From Primula veris (Eukaryota > Streptophyta > Magnoliopsida > Ericales > Primulaceae), in assembly GCA_963682055.1 (NCBI GenBank), contig OY821747.1, positions 22,876,126 through 22,940,125 on the forward strand: DNA of 64,000 nucleotides, given 5' to 3'. A program made the position numbers and the translations under genes. Of the stretch, positions 11,538-24,026 are shown piece after piece; the stretch's first letter is position 1; every line of letters starts with the position of its first letter. The notes beneath the pieces were generated by a model that was not told the origin of the DNA, did not search any database, and worked only from the letters and a program-made list of their open reading frames with translations.

Positions 11538-13355
11538 ATGTGGCGGCGGAATAAATCAATGCCTTAGCATTCATCTCGAGAGTAACAACAAACTCATGTT
11601 TTACTCATCAAAAATGGCATCCAAAAAAAATTTGGGCATCACATTTTCACACATCAGGGTGACTAACATGTGGTGACGGAATAACATCAACGTCTAAACA
11701 GTCATTTCGCAAGTATGTTTTGTGATTTTTCTCATCATAGATGGCATCCAACATGTGTTGGGAGTTCTGGATTATTTTTCATATAAAACGACTGGTTTAT
11801 ATGTTTATGGTTTGCACAAGCACAAACTTTTTTTCCGAAACGACAGGTTCGAAAACATTAGTTTTGCTTCTCATGTGAATCGGTTCTCATTGATCGAACG
11901 ACGGGTCGATACTGAAATACCAATTCGGCGAAACATACATCACTATATAAACACACTCGGGGAAATTATTATTTAGTCAACCCCTTTCGGTAGCTCTATT
12001 TGAACACGACCAGGAAAGACGGTGAGGGGGGTGGGCACGAATGCCTCTTAAAAACCGACCTCATTAGGAGAACGACTTCCGCGTTTATCTTTCCTAGACA
12101 TCGTATCCAAATAGGTGAGCCTATTTGGGGAAGATTCATAATTTTTCCAACTTAAATGTGAATATATATGATTTTCGCATTTTATATATGGCAATAATAT
12201 TAACAGAATAGAGAATATCTATCTAGATTAACCACATATATATAAACAGGCAGTAAATATATTTTAGGATCTATCTAATCATGCAGGAGATTTGGTGTTA
12301 TAAACAAATCAATTTAAGATTATCAATCAATCCATAAAGATTCTAACATATCAAATCAAACCAATTTAAGATTATCAATCAATCCATAAAGATTCTAACA
12401 TATCAAATCAAATCAATTAGATCCAATCCAATAATTTACTGGCATATGTGATATTTATATATGATAATATCAAAAGATATGATTACGCTAACAAGATATC
12501 AATCAATTATCTATGTTTATCGCCATATGAATAATTCTATACATGGTAGTTTTAACATGCAAGCAAAACAATATATTTTTAATTACCAATTAATTCTATA
12601 TATGGTAATTTTTAACATGCAAAGTGGTTAAATATACATGGAAACATATCAATTTATTCAATTCACATGCAATTTTTATTCACTTGCCTTTTTAATAAAT
12701 ATATATATGCATGTGGGTGAATATTTAGACCAAATATTGACTTTTATAACCCATATATACTGTTTTTATAGATGTAATATACTACAGGGACTATCCGTGT
12801 AATTTCAGCAAACTATATATATATTTACAGCATTATTACTGCTTCAGTCCATAATTTCAGACAAGTTTCAGTTTAGTCCTTGAGTAATTTCCAGAATAGT
12901 TTACAGATTTCAGAGAATTACAAATCAGTACATACGTTTCAGTTTGTTGCAGATTTATCCGACAGATTAATACATGTTTTACAATTACATGATTTGGGTT
13001 ATTTTGTATGATCTTATCAACAAATATGGTTTTATAATCAACAATATGTGTGTTACGATCATATATAGTTATCCATACAAGTAACAAAGTCTAATACATA
13101 TGGATTATATACTACGGGATATTTATCATGTTTTAGTTATCCATAAAATAATACGTGCGATCACATATATGGAATAAATTAAGTTTTGAATTCGGTACCT
13201 TACGCACGGTATGTTGATGAAGGTCGATATAGCAAAACCCTAAAAAGCCGGATAAACCTCAAGGTTTATAAATACCCAATATCCATCCGTTTACCAAAAA
13301 TCTCCAATATCCGTGAGCGTATATTCTATTCTTCGCGAGCAAAGTGCCGATAACG

Positions 13356-13578
13356 TGTTGTGTGACATATTAGCTCGTTATAGATATATGTAGAGATATG
13401 TATAGATATAGAGAGAGGTATGAGAGACAACAATAAATGAGACTTTATTAATCAGAATGTATGAATGAATGTAAAATACAAGACCCCTAACCCTCTTTAT
13501 ATAGATAGAGGGGTAGGGTTATAATCCCACTTGGGCCCATAAAGTACAAGCCCAATAGTCCAATAATATCCTACAACA
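13356..13578 (-). repeat. 5' LTR of copia copy A
   Basis: 223-bp LTR. In element sense it carries a TATATAAAG box, an AATAAAG signal and a tract of short TATCTATA-type repeats. The inner flank begins CGTTATCGGCAC, shared with copies B and C (CGTTATCAGCAC in C). Confidence 0.9.
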
Positions 13579-14585
13579 CACATGACTTATTATAGTAACA
13601 GTAAAAAAAAACGGTTACGTAATGTGTCTCGGTACCCATTACAACCAATATTCTAACCACCAACATGAAACACATGCCTTAATAATACCATTTCATTTTC
13701 ATTCCAATAAATTATCATAACACCGCATTCTTGGTTATATATAATCAAATATGCACCGTACAAATACAATTTTCATTAAGTATGCAATTTCACTCAATGT
13801 TACTATAACAACATTTTAAATGTGATAAAACCAGTAACAAACCCATAATATAATACTTATGGGCGTTATAAACTGAACCAACAAATGTCATGACTCATCA
13901 TACACATATGTTGAGTATATAACACACAAATAAACCCACTCGAATTTACGCAATTTCACCTTCTCTGACTCTATTAATAAATTCCCAATTACGTAGTACA
14001 TGTGCATTACACATTTATAAAAATAAATATATAAAGTCATTCACTAGATCTCATGTTCATCCACCCAGTAAAGACATACACATGAATTGAAAAAAGATAA
14101 AAGCCAATTGCAAAAAATAACAATTATTTTAAACAATTGTTGAACACATGCAAACAAAAGACCACTGAACATTCAACCGTATACATATGCCAACATATAA
14201 ATTTTGCTCACAAGTTATAACACAAGTGAACCACCCATCATACATATATACTGGACAAAAATCTCATCTATACATGCACTTAAATTAAAACACGGGTAAA
14301 CCAAACCACATATTATACACCAAGCAAAAAAAAATAGATTTTCTCAAAAGCCAAACGATGATAAAGGATGTTCTCAAATCGCAAACAAATATACTCGTAT
14401 GTAAACAATTAAATATTACTAAACATACATACGATACAATACACAAGAAGCATGCACCCTATACAAAAGTGACGGTTTAAAACAAAAAAAGAAGGATTTT
14501 GGAAAAAAACCCAAACAAGGTAAAACAAACAAAGACGACATTTGAGAATTCAATCGGAAACACCAATTTCTTAAAAATCAAGGTT
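13579..14585 (-). other. Leader region of outer copia element
   Basis: About 1 kb of AT-rich DNA between the nested element and the right LTR of the outer element. It is rich in acacatgcaaac-type phrases. No coding match was seen. Confidence 0.35.
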
Positions 14586-15236
14586 TGTTAGAAAATGATT
14601 TTCCAAATAACTCTCTTCGCAGCGGAAATAATTTTCTGTAAATCCATACACCGAAATTATTGTATTAACGTACAAAACATAAAAATATCGTTTAAAACCG
14701 TTGGACACGTAATTAAAAACAATAATTTTTACGAAATAGAAATGGACAAATAAATAGAAAATTAATTTACTCAAATAAATATATATCAATTATAACGTTA
14801 AAAAAAGAGAGTATGTACATGATACCGAAATGGACTAAAGTCCGAGACGAGATAACTGTAAGCAGTTTCTCTTAAACGATATTTGTCCCACCATCTCCGC
14901 TTCTGGCTAAATGGGGCACTTCGTTCCCAAGGTACAACGTCTATCACATGTGACTCGGCGGAAACGACACCGAACCACAGTCGGACCGTTGGTGGTGCGG
15001 TACTTATATGTATGAATATGTGAATGTGTGAATGTGTGCATGTGTATAATGATGTGTATGTATTTTTTGTTATAAAAAACAAAGAAAAAATTATGATAGA
15101 CCATCATATTTAAAAAGCATTCTCTTTGTAACTTATTTTACAAATAAAGGCACACAAAAATAGGGAAATAAATGTTTTTATAACCATAAAGTTAAAAACA
15201 TTCACTAAAAAAAAAAAAACCACATGTTTTCTAACA
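14586..15236 (-). repeat. 5' LTR of outer copia element
   Basis: 651 bp with perfect inverted ends, TGTTAGAAAA at 14586 and TTTTCTAACA ending at 15236. The sequence immediately to its right (15237 on) is GASA intron 2 sequence, so the right element boundary is exact. Confidence 0.75.
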
Positions 15237-15712
15237 AAAAAGTTATATCTCACAATGAAAAACATATAAAGTGTTTTTTTTTCTAACTCGATGATGCGTG
15301 AATCATTTGTAAGATAAAATAAAATCTACAATACAAGCAATCAAATTTTTCCTATTATGAGATTATTTAATAAATGTCATTGAACATGTAATTTCATGTC
15401 TTAAATTTACATTCGGGGGTCTTAAATATAAAATGCAACAAAAGAGTCAACTTTTCTGTTTTTATGTATTTGGCGATCCCATCTTGATTAATATCAATGT
15501 CTAAACCACAATGTGATACAATACGTGCAGCTTGTGCTAGGGGTTGTGTGACGTATTGCGCAACTAAACCAGGCATCAAAAGCAAAAGAAGTTGCCAGAA
15601 GATTTGCTCAGTGTGTTGCGATGAGTGTAAATATCTCCCAGCCATCGGGTCAGGTCCGAGTGTGAATTGGGACAAGATCATGTATCACGGTGTTCAAGTC
15701 GTGTGCCCATAA
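15237..15712 (+). pseudogene. GASA-like gene copy 1, only intron 2 end and exon 3 remain
   Basis: From 15237 the sequence aligns with intron 2 of the intact paralogues (27580 on and 44070 on). An intact acceptor (gtgcag, ending 15530) leads into an open third exon, 15531-15712, of 182 bp as in the other copies. It encodes ACARGCVTYCATKPGIKSKR, QKICSVCCDECKY and ends MYHGVQVVCP. Exons 1 and 2 (signal peptide and proline-rich part) are absent: the outer copia LTR ends at 15236 and promoter sequence is only found near 2 kb. Two cysteines present in the paralogues are also lost (CKC to CKY, and KCG/QCG to SVN). This is a truncated pseudogene; the open frame starting in the intron at 15497 is not a real start. 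Confidence 0.8.
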
Positions 15713-17479
15713 TTTATTTTCTCAAAAGGAAAATACATGGAATAAATCTATTGTTGACCTAGTTGATCATTTTTTATTTTTTTTGTCTCGCTTCATTTAG
15801 TTTCGATATTCTTTAGTTTTGTTGGTTTTCAGTTTTGTTGGTCAATTTGATATCTTGTAATGAATAAATGGTCATTGAACCCAATTTTCTTAAGTACTAG
15901 GTGGTGTTGTAGGGAAATTTGTAATGTTGCTTCTTTGGTTGTTAACGGAGTAATACATATCTCAAAGACCCAAATCTTCCAAGTGTTGGTGTAATTTAAC
16001 CAAATTGTTTATTGTAATTGGGAAAAGGTAATCTCATTGGTTAAGTATGTATGATATTTGTTTATTTTTCATACATTTGATATATTAAATGCGTATAATT
16101 GTTAATGCAATAATGTTATGGTAATGTTTGTAGTAAATGTAACTTCATTTTAGTAAATTAATGTAATGCTTAAACGATTCCCCTGGTGGAGATTGTTAGT
16201 AAAACCGTAATTGTAATTGGGTTTGGCTAATGAGTATTAAATTTATTTCCAAATTCAAGTTGATATTGTTGCAATTATAGCCTAACATTTTGGGTTTTCA
16301 AATATAAATATATGTATTTGATTTATTCACATTGTGGAAATCTTACCAAGAAATTACTACAAATAACACGTTACAACAAATATCATAGCTTAACCAAATG
16401 AGACATTGATTAGATTTTCTCATTGTAATTTAGGCTAAATGTATAAAAACTAAAAAAAAAATTATAGTCAAGTAAAAAAATTATTAAACTAGCTAGATTC
16501 TTGGCCTCGACTTGTGAGACCATTATAGTTCACGTTAAGTAATTCACATTTCAACGGATCCAATGGGGTTTGACGAGTGTTAATTATTGCAAATATTAAT
16601 GCAACCTTGCATTCACAAACGAGATCATGTTATTGATAAATAGATATAGATGTCATTTTTTCATTAGTTTACGTTATGCGGTACGGGATGCATTCACTTA
16701 CCCCCTGCGGCACGGAAGAGATTGCCTCGTAACCGTGGTTTATTGGATCAGAAGATCCAAATCAGTAAAAGAAATATAATCTAGTAATAAAAAAACATTA
16801 TTCCTACTTGTTAAACTTCTTTAATTAAAATAAAATCTACCATTTAGAGTTAAAGGGAAATGTAATTCGACAGTCTAGCAATGGTTAACCAATAGTAAAA
16901 AATTGTCATTTTTTAACATCTGAATGTTGTAATAAAACCAATATATACAACAGAAAGATTTTCCGAATTTGGGTAGAATAAAAGAAATCAGTTGAGAATT
17001 AGTTATATTGTAGAATGACATTTGATAGTGCAAGGCATTGGCAGTTTGACACAACATAAATAACAGGAATAACAAGTTCTAATGTTTAACAACATAGACA
17101 TGCTAATGTTGAAGTACAATATGTTTTTCTTTTAAGTAGAAACCTTTATATTTCAACTAATGTTGTGATTTCAAAATTGAGAAAATCAGAAAACCAAGTT
17201 ACTTGTTCCTCCATTCTACTGCAACATTATTGCAATACGTTGTTGTGCATTTTCCTGTTCTTCGAATCAATTTTGTTTTATTTCCGGTGGCGGCCCTGTT
17301 ATTTTAGCAACGCAACACCGTTAAATTTCCGTCAACTATTTCATTACCTAAAAAACTGTTTAAAAAAAAAATTACATATCGACCACCTAACAATCTTTCT
17401 GCACATAATCTAAAAGGCTGATATGGCTTAGATCAGAGTCACCCCCTCTTTATTTCCAACCTGAAATAAGGCAGTGTAT
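15713..17479. other. 3' flank of GASA unit 1, duplicated
   Basis: 15713-15900 matches the 3' UTR and downstream DNA of the intact copies (phrases tgttggtcaatttgat and aagtactaggtg). 16420-16640 matches 28735-28945 downstream of copy 2. No further gene was recognised. Confidence 0.55.
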
Positions 17480-17740
17480 ATAACTTATTTACTTGAACAA
17501 GATAATAACAAACAACTCAGGAACCCTCAAATATAGTACAGTCTCATTAACTCTCAACTGAGAGATTCCGTCAATTGAGTTGTTTTTTCTTAGCAAGACA
17601 GTAATTAAGTCGGTGGGGCATTTTTTATTCTCTTAAAAGTTGTAAAAATTATACTGTAATATTGTGATTTTCGTAATTGGTGCATGCAATGGACTTAAAA
17701 TTGATAGCTTAATGATTAAAGTCAAACCTGAACCTATCGT
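17480..17740 (+). repeat. GASA unit 2, far upstream segment
   Basis: Matches 1815-1990 of unit 1 and, at its end, 28950-29040 of unit 3 (shared phrase atattgtgattttcgtaatt). It shows the junction between unit 1 and unit 2 in the tandem array. The continuation of unit 2 upstream sequence is found only at 26604, after the inserted elements. Confidence 0.6.
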
Positions 17741-19170
17741 AAAAAACTCATCTCTTATTCCCCCTGAAGGCCTTAATTAAATAATACTACTCCTACTGTA
17801 TAAGTCGATTTAGGGTGTTCCCATTAAGGCATTAACACACATCCAACTAATATTTCATTACATCAATATTTATAATTACATGAATATGTGGTTAAGTCCA
17901 ATTTGCATATTTAATTTTTGCTTTGTTTGTATTCAGTTCATTTCATACTTTTTATCAGAGACTATTTGTTACTGCTTCCATGAGAACATGTCTCATAGTG
18001 AATGTTTTGTTCCTTCATGAATAAAGCTTGTTCTTTTGCCTAAAATGAAAATCTTATACGTACCATTTACAAAATTGACGAAGTCATCACAATAAAAACT
18101 TCGTTGCTTATGAGTAAAATATGTATGCACTGAAGGTTGTTAATCCAATATCTACTACTATGTATTTCTAGTTGTAACCAATTGGCCTGCATGAAGTTGA
18201 AATTATGTATAAATACTATAATATGTGCCCATGTGTTTCGTATAAGACGGATAATGACATATATATGATCCGGACAAATAAATTAAATATTTAAAAAAAA
18301 TATCAAAATATTGATTAAAAAAATATATAAATTAACAACTGTATGTAAGGAGTAAATATAATGTTCAATTGTTATAAAAAAACTTGTTTTGTTTGGGATG
18401 GGAATATAAGAGATAATTAATTTTTAATATATTCAACTATCACCCGTTTTCGATTTAATATACTGAACTAACAAGTTTACTGATTAGTATACTGCACCAA
18501 ATGAAAATTTTCGATTTAGTATATTGCAGTCCAATTGTCTAACTTAAATAAGTAAAGTACAAAATTACTCTTATAAACTTAAATTAGTTTTGATTTAATA
18601 TATTGTACTAATATATTTTTTTCAATTTTGCACACTGATTTTTCTATCAATTTCACACTTATTCGTTATTAATGAAGTACTCCTTGTAGTTTCAAAATAT
18701 AATCAATCTAATACTTATAATCTCAACGGTATCAAACATTAAAAAAAAGTGTAAAAAATAATTTGTAGGACTAATAACTTACGCTACAAATAATAGGTAC
18801 TTTTATTTGTTATATTTGGTCATGTATGGACAGTAAAAACTATAACTCATTTTTTTATCATTCAAATTTAAATTGTTTAAAACAATTAAAAAAAACTCTA
18901 CACTTATAGCTTAAATACTACTCAATGTTCAAATCAAATTGGCATGTGTATAAAAGATTAACTTAGTTATTTTCATATTTGCTGCAAATTCTTTTTAATG
19001 TTGTGAATGAATTTTGTTAATTTTAAACAATTTACATACCAATTACAAAACATTTGAAAATTTAAGAACCAAACTAAAACAAATTTAAAGTTTGAATTCT
19101 CTCAAATATATAAATACACATATATATACTGATATAATAAATATATAAACGGTTTTCATGTATTATAACT

Positions 19171-19230
19171 GGTAGTGGTCCGTTGGTTAAGAACCCCTTC
19201 GTTGGACTTAGGAGACCTAGGTTCGAATCC
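19171..19230 (+). other. tRNA-like (SINE head) segment with pol III boxes
   Basis: The stretch has a box-A-like ggtccgttggttaag and, about 30 bases later, a perfect box B, GGTTCGAATCC (19220-19230). This is the layout of a tRNA-derived SINE head. No cloverleaf with a plausible anticodon arm was worked out, so it is not called as a tRNA gene. Confidence 0.5.
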
Positions 19231-19580
19231 TTTTAGCTTGGTGTTTAATTTTGTTTTAGTTAATTTAGCATGTAAAAAGACCATTTTGCCCTTCAACTTA
19301 GTTGAAAACGTCTGATGACGTTTCAATTTAACTGTCAATTTGGATAGTAAATAATAAGGGTGGTATCGGTTCGTTACCGAATTTTTTGACTACACATCGT
19401 TACCATTTTAGCTTGGTGTTTAATTTTGTTTTAGTTAATTTAGCATGTAAAAAGACCATTTTGCCCTTCAATTTAGCTGAAAACGTCTGATGACGTTTCA
19501 ATTTAACTGTCAATTTGGATAGTAAATAATAAGGGTGGTATCGGTTCGTTACCGAATTTTTTGACTACACATCGTTACCA
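19231..19580. repeat. 175-bp tandem duplication
   Basis: Two head-to-tail copies, 19231-19405 and 19406-19580, each start ttttagcttggtg and end cacatcgttacca, with only a few mismatches. The duplicated unit joins SINE-adjacent sequence to the first 50 bases of the ggttcggtt foldback element. Confidence 0.9.
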
Positions 19581-19783
19581 TACCAAACTAGTTTGGTTTG
19601 AGAATTTTTATACCATTAGCGAACCAAAAAATTCGGTATACCAAACTATTCGGTTGGTTCGGTTCGGTTTTGTTTTTATACCAAACTTTAGAGTTTACAA
19701 GTGATGATAGAAAAATAGTACGTAATGGAAAAAAAACATAGTATAAAGTTTTAAAAGTAATAGATTAAATATATATATATATA

Positions 19784-20006
19784 TGTTGTAGGATATTATT
19801 GGACTATTGAGTTTCTACTTTATGGGCTCAAGTGTGCTTATAACCCTACCCCTCTATCTATATAAAGAGGGTTGTGGGTCTTGTATTTCACATTGATTCA
19901 TATACATTCTGATGAATAAAGATCTATTGTTGTCTCTCTCATATCTCTCTCTATATCTATACATATCTCTATATATATCTATAACGAGCTAATATGTCAC
20001 ACAACA
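19784..20006 (+). repeat. 5' LTR of copia copy B
   Basis: 223 bp, TGTTGTAGG...CACACAACA, with a TATATAAAG box. The inner flank is CGTTATCGGCAC. Confidence 0.9.
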
Positions 20007-21926
20007 CGTTATCGGCACTTTGCTCGCGGAGACTAGGATATACGCTCGTGGGTATTGGAGATTTTGGGTAAATGCACGGATATTGAATATCTATAAACCT
20101 TGAGGTTTAACCGGGTTTTATCGGATTATTATTATATCGACCTTCACCAACATACCGTGAGTACGGTACATAAAATCCTATTTTTTTACAATATAAAACT
20201 AATACCAGAGCATCTAAGTAAAGGTTACATGAAATACAAACATGACTGTGAACATAATTGTCTGACCGTGTGTATAATTTATTGCATATAAATAAATTGC
20301 TTGTATCGGTGTACACTTGAATTAAAAAGATTCTGGAATTGGCCCATATATACTGTAAAAATCAAACCATGTATTATTGTGAACATAATTGGCACGGCTT
20401 GTCTGATTATTACTATAGTATTTAAAAAAATTTACATAGTACATGTAGTAAACAGTATGACTGAATATGTAGTAAACATGTAGTACATATGGCTTGTCTA
20501 ATTAATTTAAAATTACATAGTACATATGGCTTGTCTGATTAATTGTAAACATGTAGTAATCTGCCGAACTGAATATGTTATATACTGAAAACAGTATGAC
20601 TGTTTTGTAATTCGCTGAAACTATTGACTGTGCATGTTAATTACTAAAAGACTCAACTGAAACTTGTCTGAAATTATGGACTGAAACTGTAATAATGCTG
20701 TAAATAGATATATAGTTTGCTGTAATTACACGGATAGTCCCTGTAATATATTACATGTATAAAAACAGTATATATGTGTTATAAAAGTCAATATTCGGTC
20801 TAAATATTCACCCACATGCATATATATATTTATTAAAAAGGCAAGTGAATAAAAATTGCATGTTAATTGAATAAATTGATATGTTTCCATGTAAATTTAA
20901 CATTTTGCATGTTAAAATATTTTTTTTACCATATATAGAATTGATTGGTAATTAAAAATATATTGCTTGCTTGCATGTTAAAACTACCATGTATAGAATT
21001 ACTTATATGGCAATAAACCGTAGATAATTGATTGATATCTTATTAGTATAATCAACATATCTTTTGATATTACCATAGATATAAATATACCATATGGCAG
21101 TTAATTGATTTGATTTGATTTGGTATGATATAATTTGTGTGATTGATAATCCTGAATTGATTTAGTTTATCACCAAATCTACTGCATGATTAGATATATA
21201 TCATGAATATATTTTATACTGCCTTGTATATATGTGGTTATCTAGAAAAGATATACCTGTTATTTATTGCCATGAATGGTAGAATTGCGAAATCATATAT
21301 ATTCACATTTAAGTTGGAAAAATTATGAACCTTCCCCAAATAGGCTCACCTATTTGGATACGATGTCTAGGAAAGATATAGGCGGAAGTCGTTCTCCTAA
21401 TGAGGTCGGTTTTTAAGAGGCATTCGTGCCCACCCCCCTCACCGTCTTTCCTGGTCGTGTTCAAATAGAGCTACCGAAAGGGGTTGACTAAATAATAATT
21501 TCCCCGAGTGTGTTTATATAGTGATGTATGTTTCGCCGAATTGGTGTCTCTGTATCGACCTGTCGTTCGATCAATGAGAACCTATTCACATTAAAAGCAA
21601 AACTATTTTTCGAACCTGTCGTTTCGAAATAAAGTTTATGCTTGTGCAAACCATAAACATATAAACCAGTCGTTTTATATGATAAATAATCTAGAAATCC
21701 CAACACATGTTGGATGCCATCTATGATGAGAAAAATCGTAAAAACATACTTGCGAAATGACTGTTTAAATGTCGATTTTAATTCGTCACCACATGTTACT
21801 CACCCTGATGTGTGAAAAATGTGATGCCCAATTTTTTTTTGGATGCAATCTTTGATGAGTAAAACACGAGTTTGTTGTTACCATCAGGATGAATGCTAAG
21901 GCGTTGATTTTATTCCGCCGCCACAT

Positions 21927-22268
21927 TTGAGACGTGATGACGTCTATGGTGAACAAATGTCTGAAATTGACATATTGGAGCAATCCTTCACCAAAATACT
22001 AGCTTGGAAATTGTATTCCATAAGCAGTATCGTGAATTTATATTCACCATGTTCCTTTATCGCCCATCTGTTATTGGATAAGAAAATTACCCCGGTGAGT
22101 AATTTTAATCCTATTGGGTCAATGGCGAATTGTTTGCCTGATATTAATGCTCTTCGTGTACATTTTTTTTCACGAATCGAGAACCTAGACAAGTGTTATT
22201 TGTCTCGAACTATCGTGATCCCGATGAATCACCTACCAAGAGAGATTTTAGACAATCGTCAAAATTGA
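21927..22268 (+). pseudogene. copia gag remnant (copy B)
   Basis: The open frame carries GEQMSEIDILEQSFTKI and NPIGSMANCLPDINAL, equivalent to gag motifs. The intervening QQYRE-like segment is in another frame (KQYREF), as in copies A and C. Confidence 0.6.
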
Positions 22269-22720
22269 AAACCTGTGGTTCCAAGACAGTAATTGAAATG
22301 AACAATATGGCCCGTTGTCACAAAGCAAGAAATAATGCTCAAGGAGGAAACTCTATGCTATAAAGACAAAGGTCATGCACGGTTACTCCTTAAATAGTTC
22401 AAAACTATTATAAAGGTGGAAAAACCGATGCTAATGTGGTTAAAGCTAACTGAAAGGAAACTCTTGAAACCCCCGGTTTTGTGGCTCAAATGAGTTTGGG
22501 ACCTTTCTTTATTGATTTTAATAAATCATTGAGCCATTTTTTCGCTCATCTGGATTATGTTTTCCATTTGGATTATTATTTTTCCATTTGGACCATACTT
22601 TTGGATTATGGTTTGCCTGTTTACAAAATTTCTCGAAATAATTTAAAGTGTTTTGAGAAAATTCCTTTGACCAATGTGACCAAACTTTAAATTATGAAAT
22701 TTTAGGCAATACTTGTGGGA

Positions 22721-22990
22721 TTTGAATTACTTGAGTTTGGAAATTCAAATTGAACATCCTGTCGATTATGTTCAGAACCAAATGGACTCACGGAAAGTTT
22801 GATGATGCGACTGCAAATGATTGCACGCATTTCTTGGTCTTGCGCACCAAGATTTATATTTCCGTGTGGGTTATGCTATTTTGCTGCATTGGTCCGTTAT
22901 GAGGCCCATAGACACTCAAACACCATATGCGTACCAGCTGGTTACTGGTTATGAACCAGAAGTCTCATATTAACGCGTGTTTAGAGTGAT
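22721..22990 (+). pseudogene. copia integrase remnant (copy B)
   Basis: Encodes IEHPVDYV, then NGLTESLMM in a shifted frame, then YQLVTGYEPEVSY followed by a TAA in place of the expected LRIFG. That stop is identical in copies A and C. Confidence 0.8.
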
Positions 22991-23294
22991 TAATTAATAT
23001 TTTGATTGAGCCGTTCTAGCGTTCAAAATATGGACCTCTGAAGGGGACATAAGTCGATTATGAATCTCCTACCTATCATTTGATAGAGTAACCTTGACAA
23101 GCGATCTCTTTACCGCATGATATGCGAAAGTGACATCGCTAAAACTGTTCTCCCCGTCGTTAGGGGGAGATTTGCACGTTACCGTTGATAAGGAACGACG
23201 TGAAGTAACGTGGCATAACCCACTCAGTCTTAGCTTGATCCCAAAACTGCACTTAGTGATAAGTAAGTGCATAGACTCCCTCAAGTCTAACTAA

Positions 23295-23489
23295 ATGCCA
23301 GACGCATTTAATGACTTTATGAGATGTCACGAGATCATTTATACCTGCTGCAAAATGCTTGCAAGGATAGACGTCCCTGTCGGACGCCGTGTTCCTGTCG
23401 TAACACGTTGCTTTTGCCGAACCCGCCAAGCAAAGGACGCTGCCGTCGGCCGTCAGTCTATCGTCCTTCCCAAGATACGAGGAAGTTGA
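23295..23489 (+). pseudogene. copia integrase-RT hinge remnant (copy B)
   Basis: Open frame with ARIDVPVGRRVPVVTRC, matching the block in copy A; see that entry for the basis of the call. Confidence 0.5.
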
Positions 23490-23798
23490 CCGGTTCTTAA
23501 TTCGTTCAGCCCCAGAGGTGGTGAACTAAAACTCGTTTGTCGCACGAGATTGTAAAGGATCAAGGAGATGTGTGATTTCCTCCTCATCCTAAGAATCTTG
23601 AAATATCTGTCGATCATGATATCTTAGACGATATTGAAGCGAAACGGGACTGTCATTGATTACTTGTTCATATATTCGGTGACGACTGATAAAATGAACA
23701 AATTATGACAGGGAACCATGTACCGTTGCCTGAAGTCAACGGAGAATAGACTGTACTAATGGAAACTTGCAATCCAAGTAGACTCCTTAGCGAAAGTG

Positions 23799-24026
23799 TG
23801 TTCGGACCTGTAGCTCCAACACCACCAATGTTAAACGAGTTTGTTTATTTGGTTATTCGTAAGGAAGAGTGATGAGAAGAATGAGATTGTAGAATGCTCG
23901 CCTAGTAGCGCAAGGCTTCTCTCACACCTTGGAATTGATTACGAGATGGTTGATTTCTTCGTAATGGACATTATAACAGTCCTCTACTTTATCAGTTTAG
24001 TAGTTTCCGGAAAACTGATTATGTAG
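23799..24026 (+). pseudogene. copia reverse transcriptase remnant (copy B)
   Basis: VFGPVAPTPP is followed, after a frame change, by LFVRKSDEKNEIV, then HLGIDYEMV, FFVMD and FISLVVSGKLIM. These match the start of the copia RT domain (WVFVRKxNEKNEI, ARLVAQGF, GIDYEETYSPVMD, YLISLAV). Further RT fragments, such as the MKDLGKT-equivalent, continue to about 24330. There are many stops. Confidence 0.82.

Larger units (their letters stand above)
6526..13578 (-). mobile_element. Young non-autonomous Ty1/copia element (copy A)
   Basis: Complete 7,053-bp element on the minus strand, nested in the outer copia element. Both LTRs are 223 bp with TGTTG...CAACA ends, and the flanking duplication is cacat (6521-6525 and 13579-13583). 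By eye the LTRs differ at one position only. The minus-strand order is LTR, leader, gag remnant, integrase, hinge, reverse transcriptase, RNase H, DSDL-type C-terminus, purine tract CCAAAGGGGGAA, LTR, as in Ty1/copia. Every coding block is broken by stops and frameshifts that are also present in copies B and C. It therefore cannot encode its own enzymes although it inserted recently. Confidence 0.9.
2363..15236 (-). mobile_element. Ty1/copia element in GASA unit 1 (outer element)
   Basis: Two related LTRs in the same orientation lie at about 2363-2884 and 14586-15236. Next to the left LTR the minus strand reads GTAGGAGATTG before TTGGA, a typical copia polypurine-tract junction, so the element runs on the minus strand. 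A degenerate copia RNase H C-terminus (3468-3865) sits just inside that 3' LTR, as expected. The rest of the internal region (3866-6525 and 13579-14585) shows no clear gag or reverse transcriptase. I saw no tRNA-Met primer site next to the right LTR. A younger copia element is nested at 6526-13578. The left LTR lacks its outer end, so no target duplication can be read. Confidence 0.65.

Noticed and set aside
14586..15236. Simple solo LTR
   Set aside because: A second, similar LTR of the same orientation lies at 2363-2884 with copia RNase H next to it, so a nested full element is the better reading. A solo LTR cannot be fully excluded because the primer site was not seen.
19171..19230. Possible functional tRNA gene
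   Set aside because: Box A and box B are present, but I could not fold a credible cloverleaf with an anticodon arm and CCA-end acceptor pairing; a SINE head fits better.
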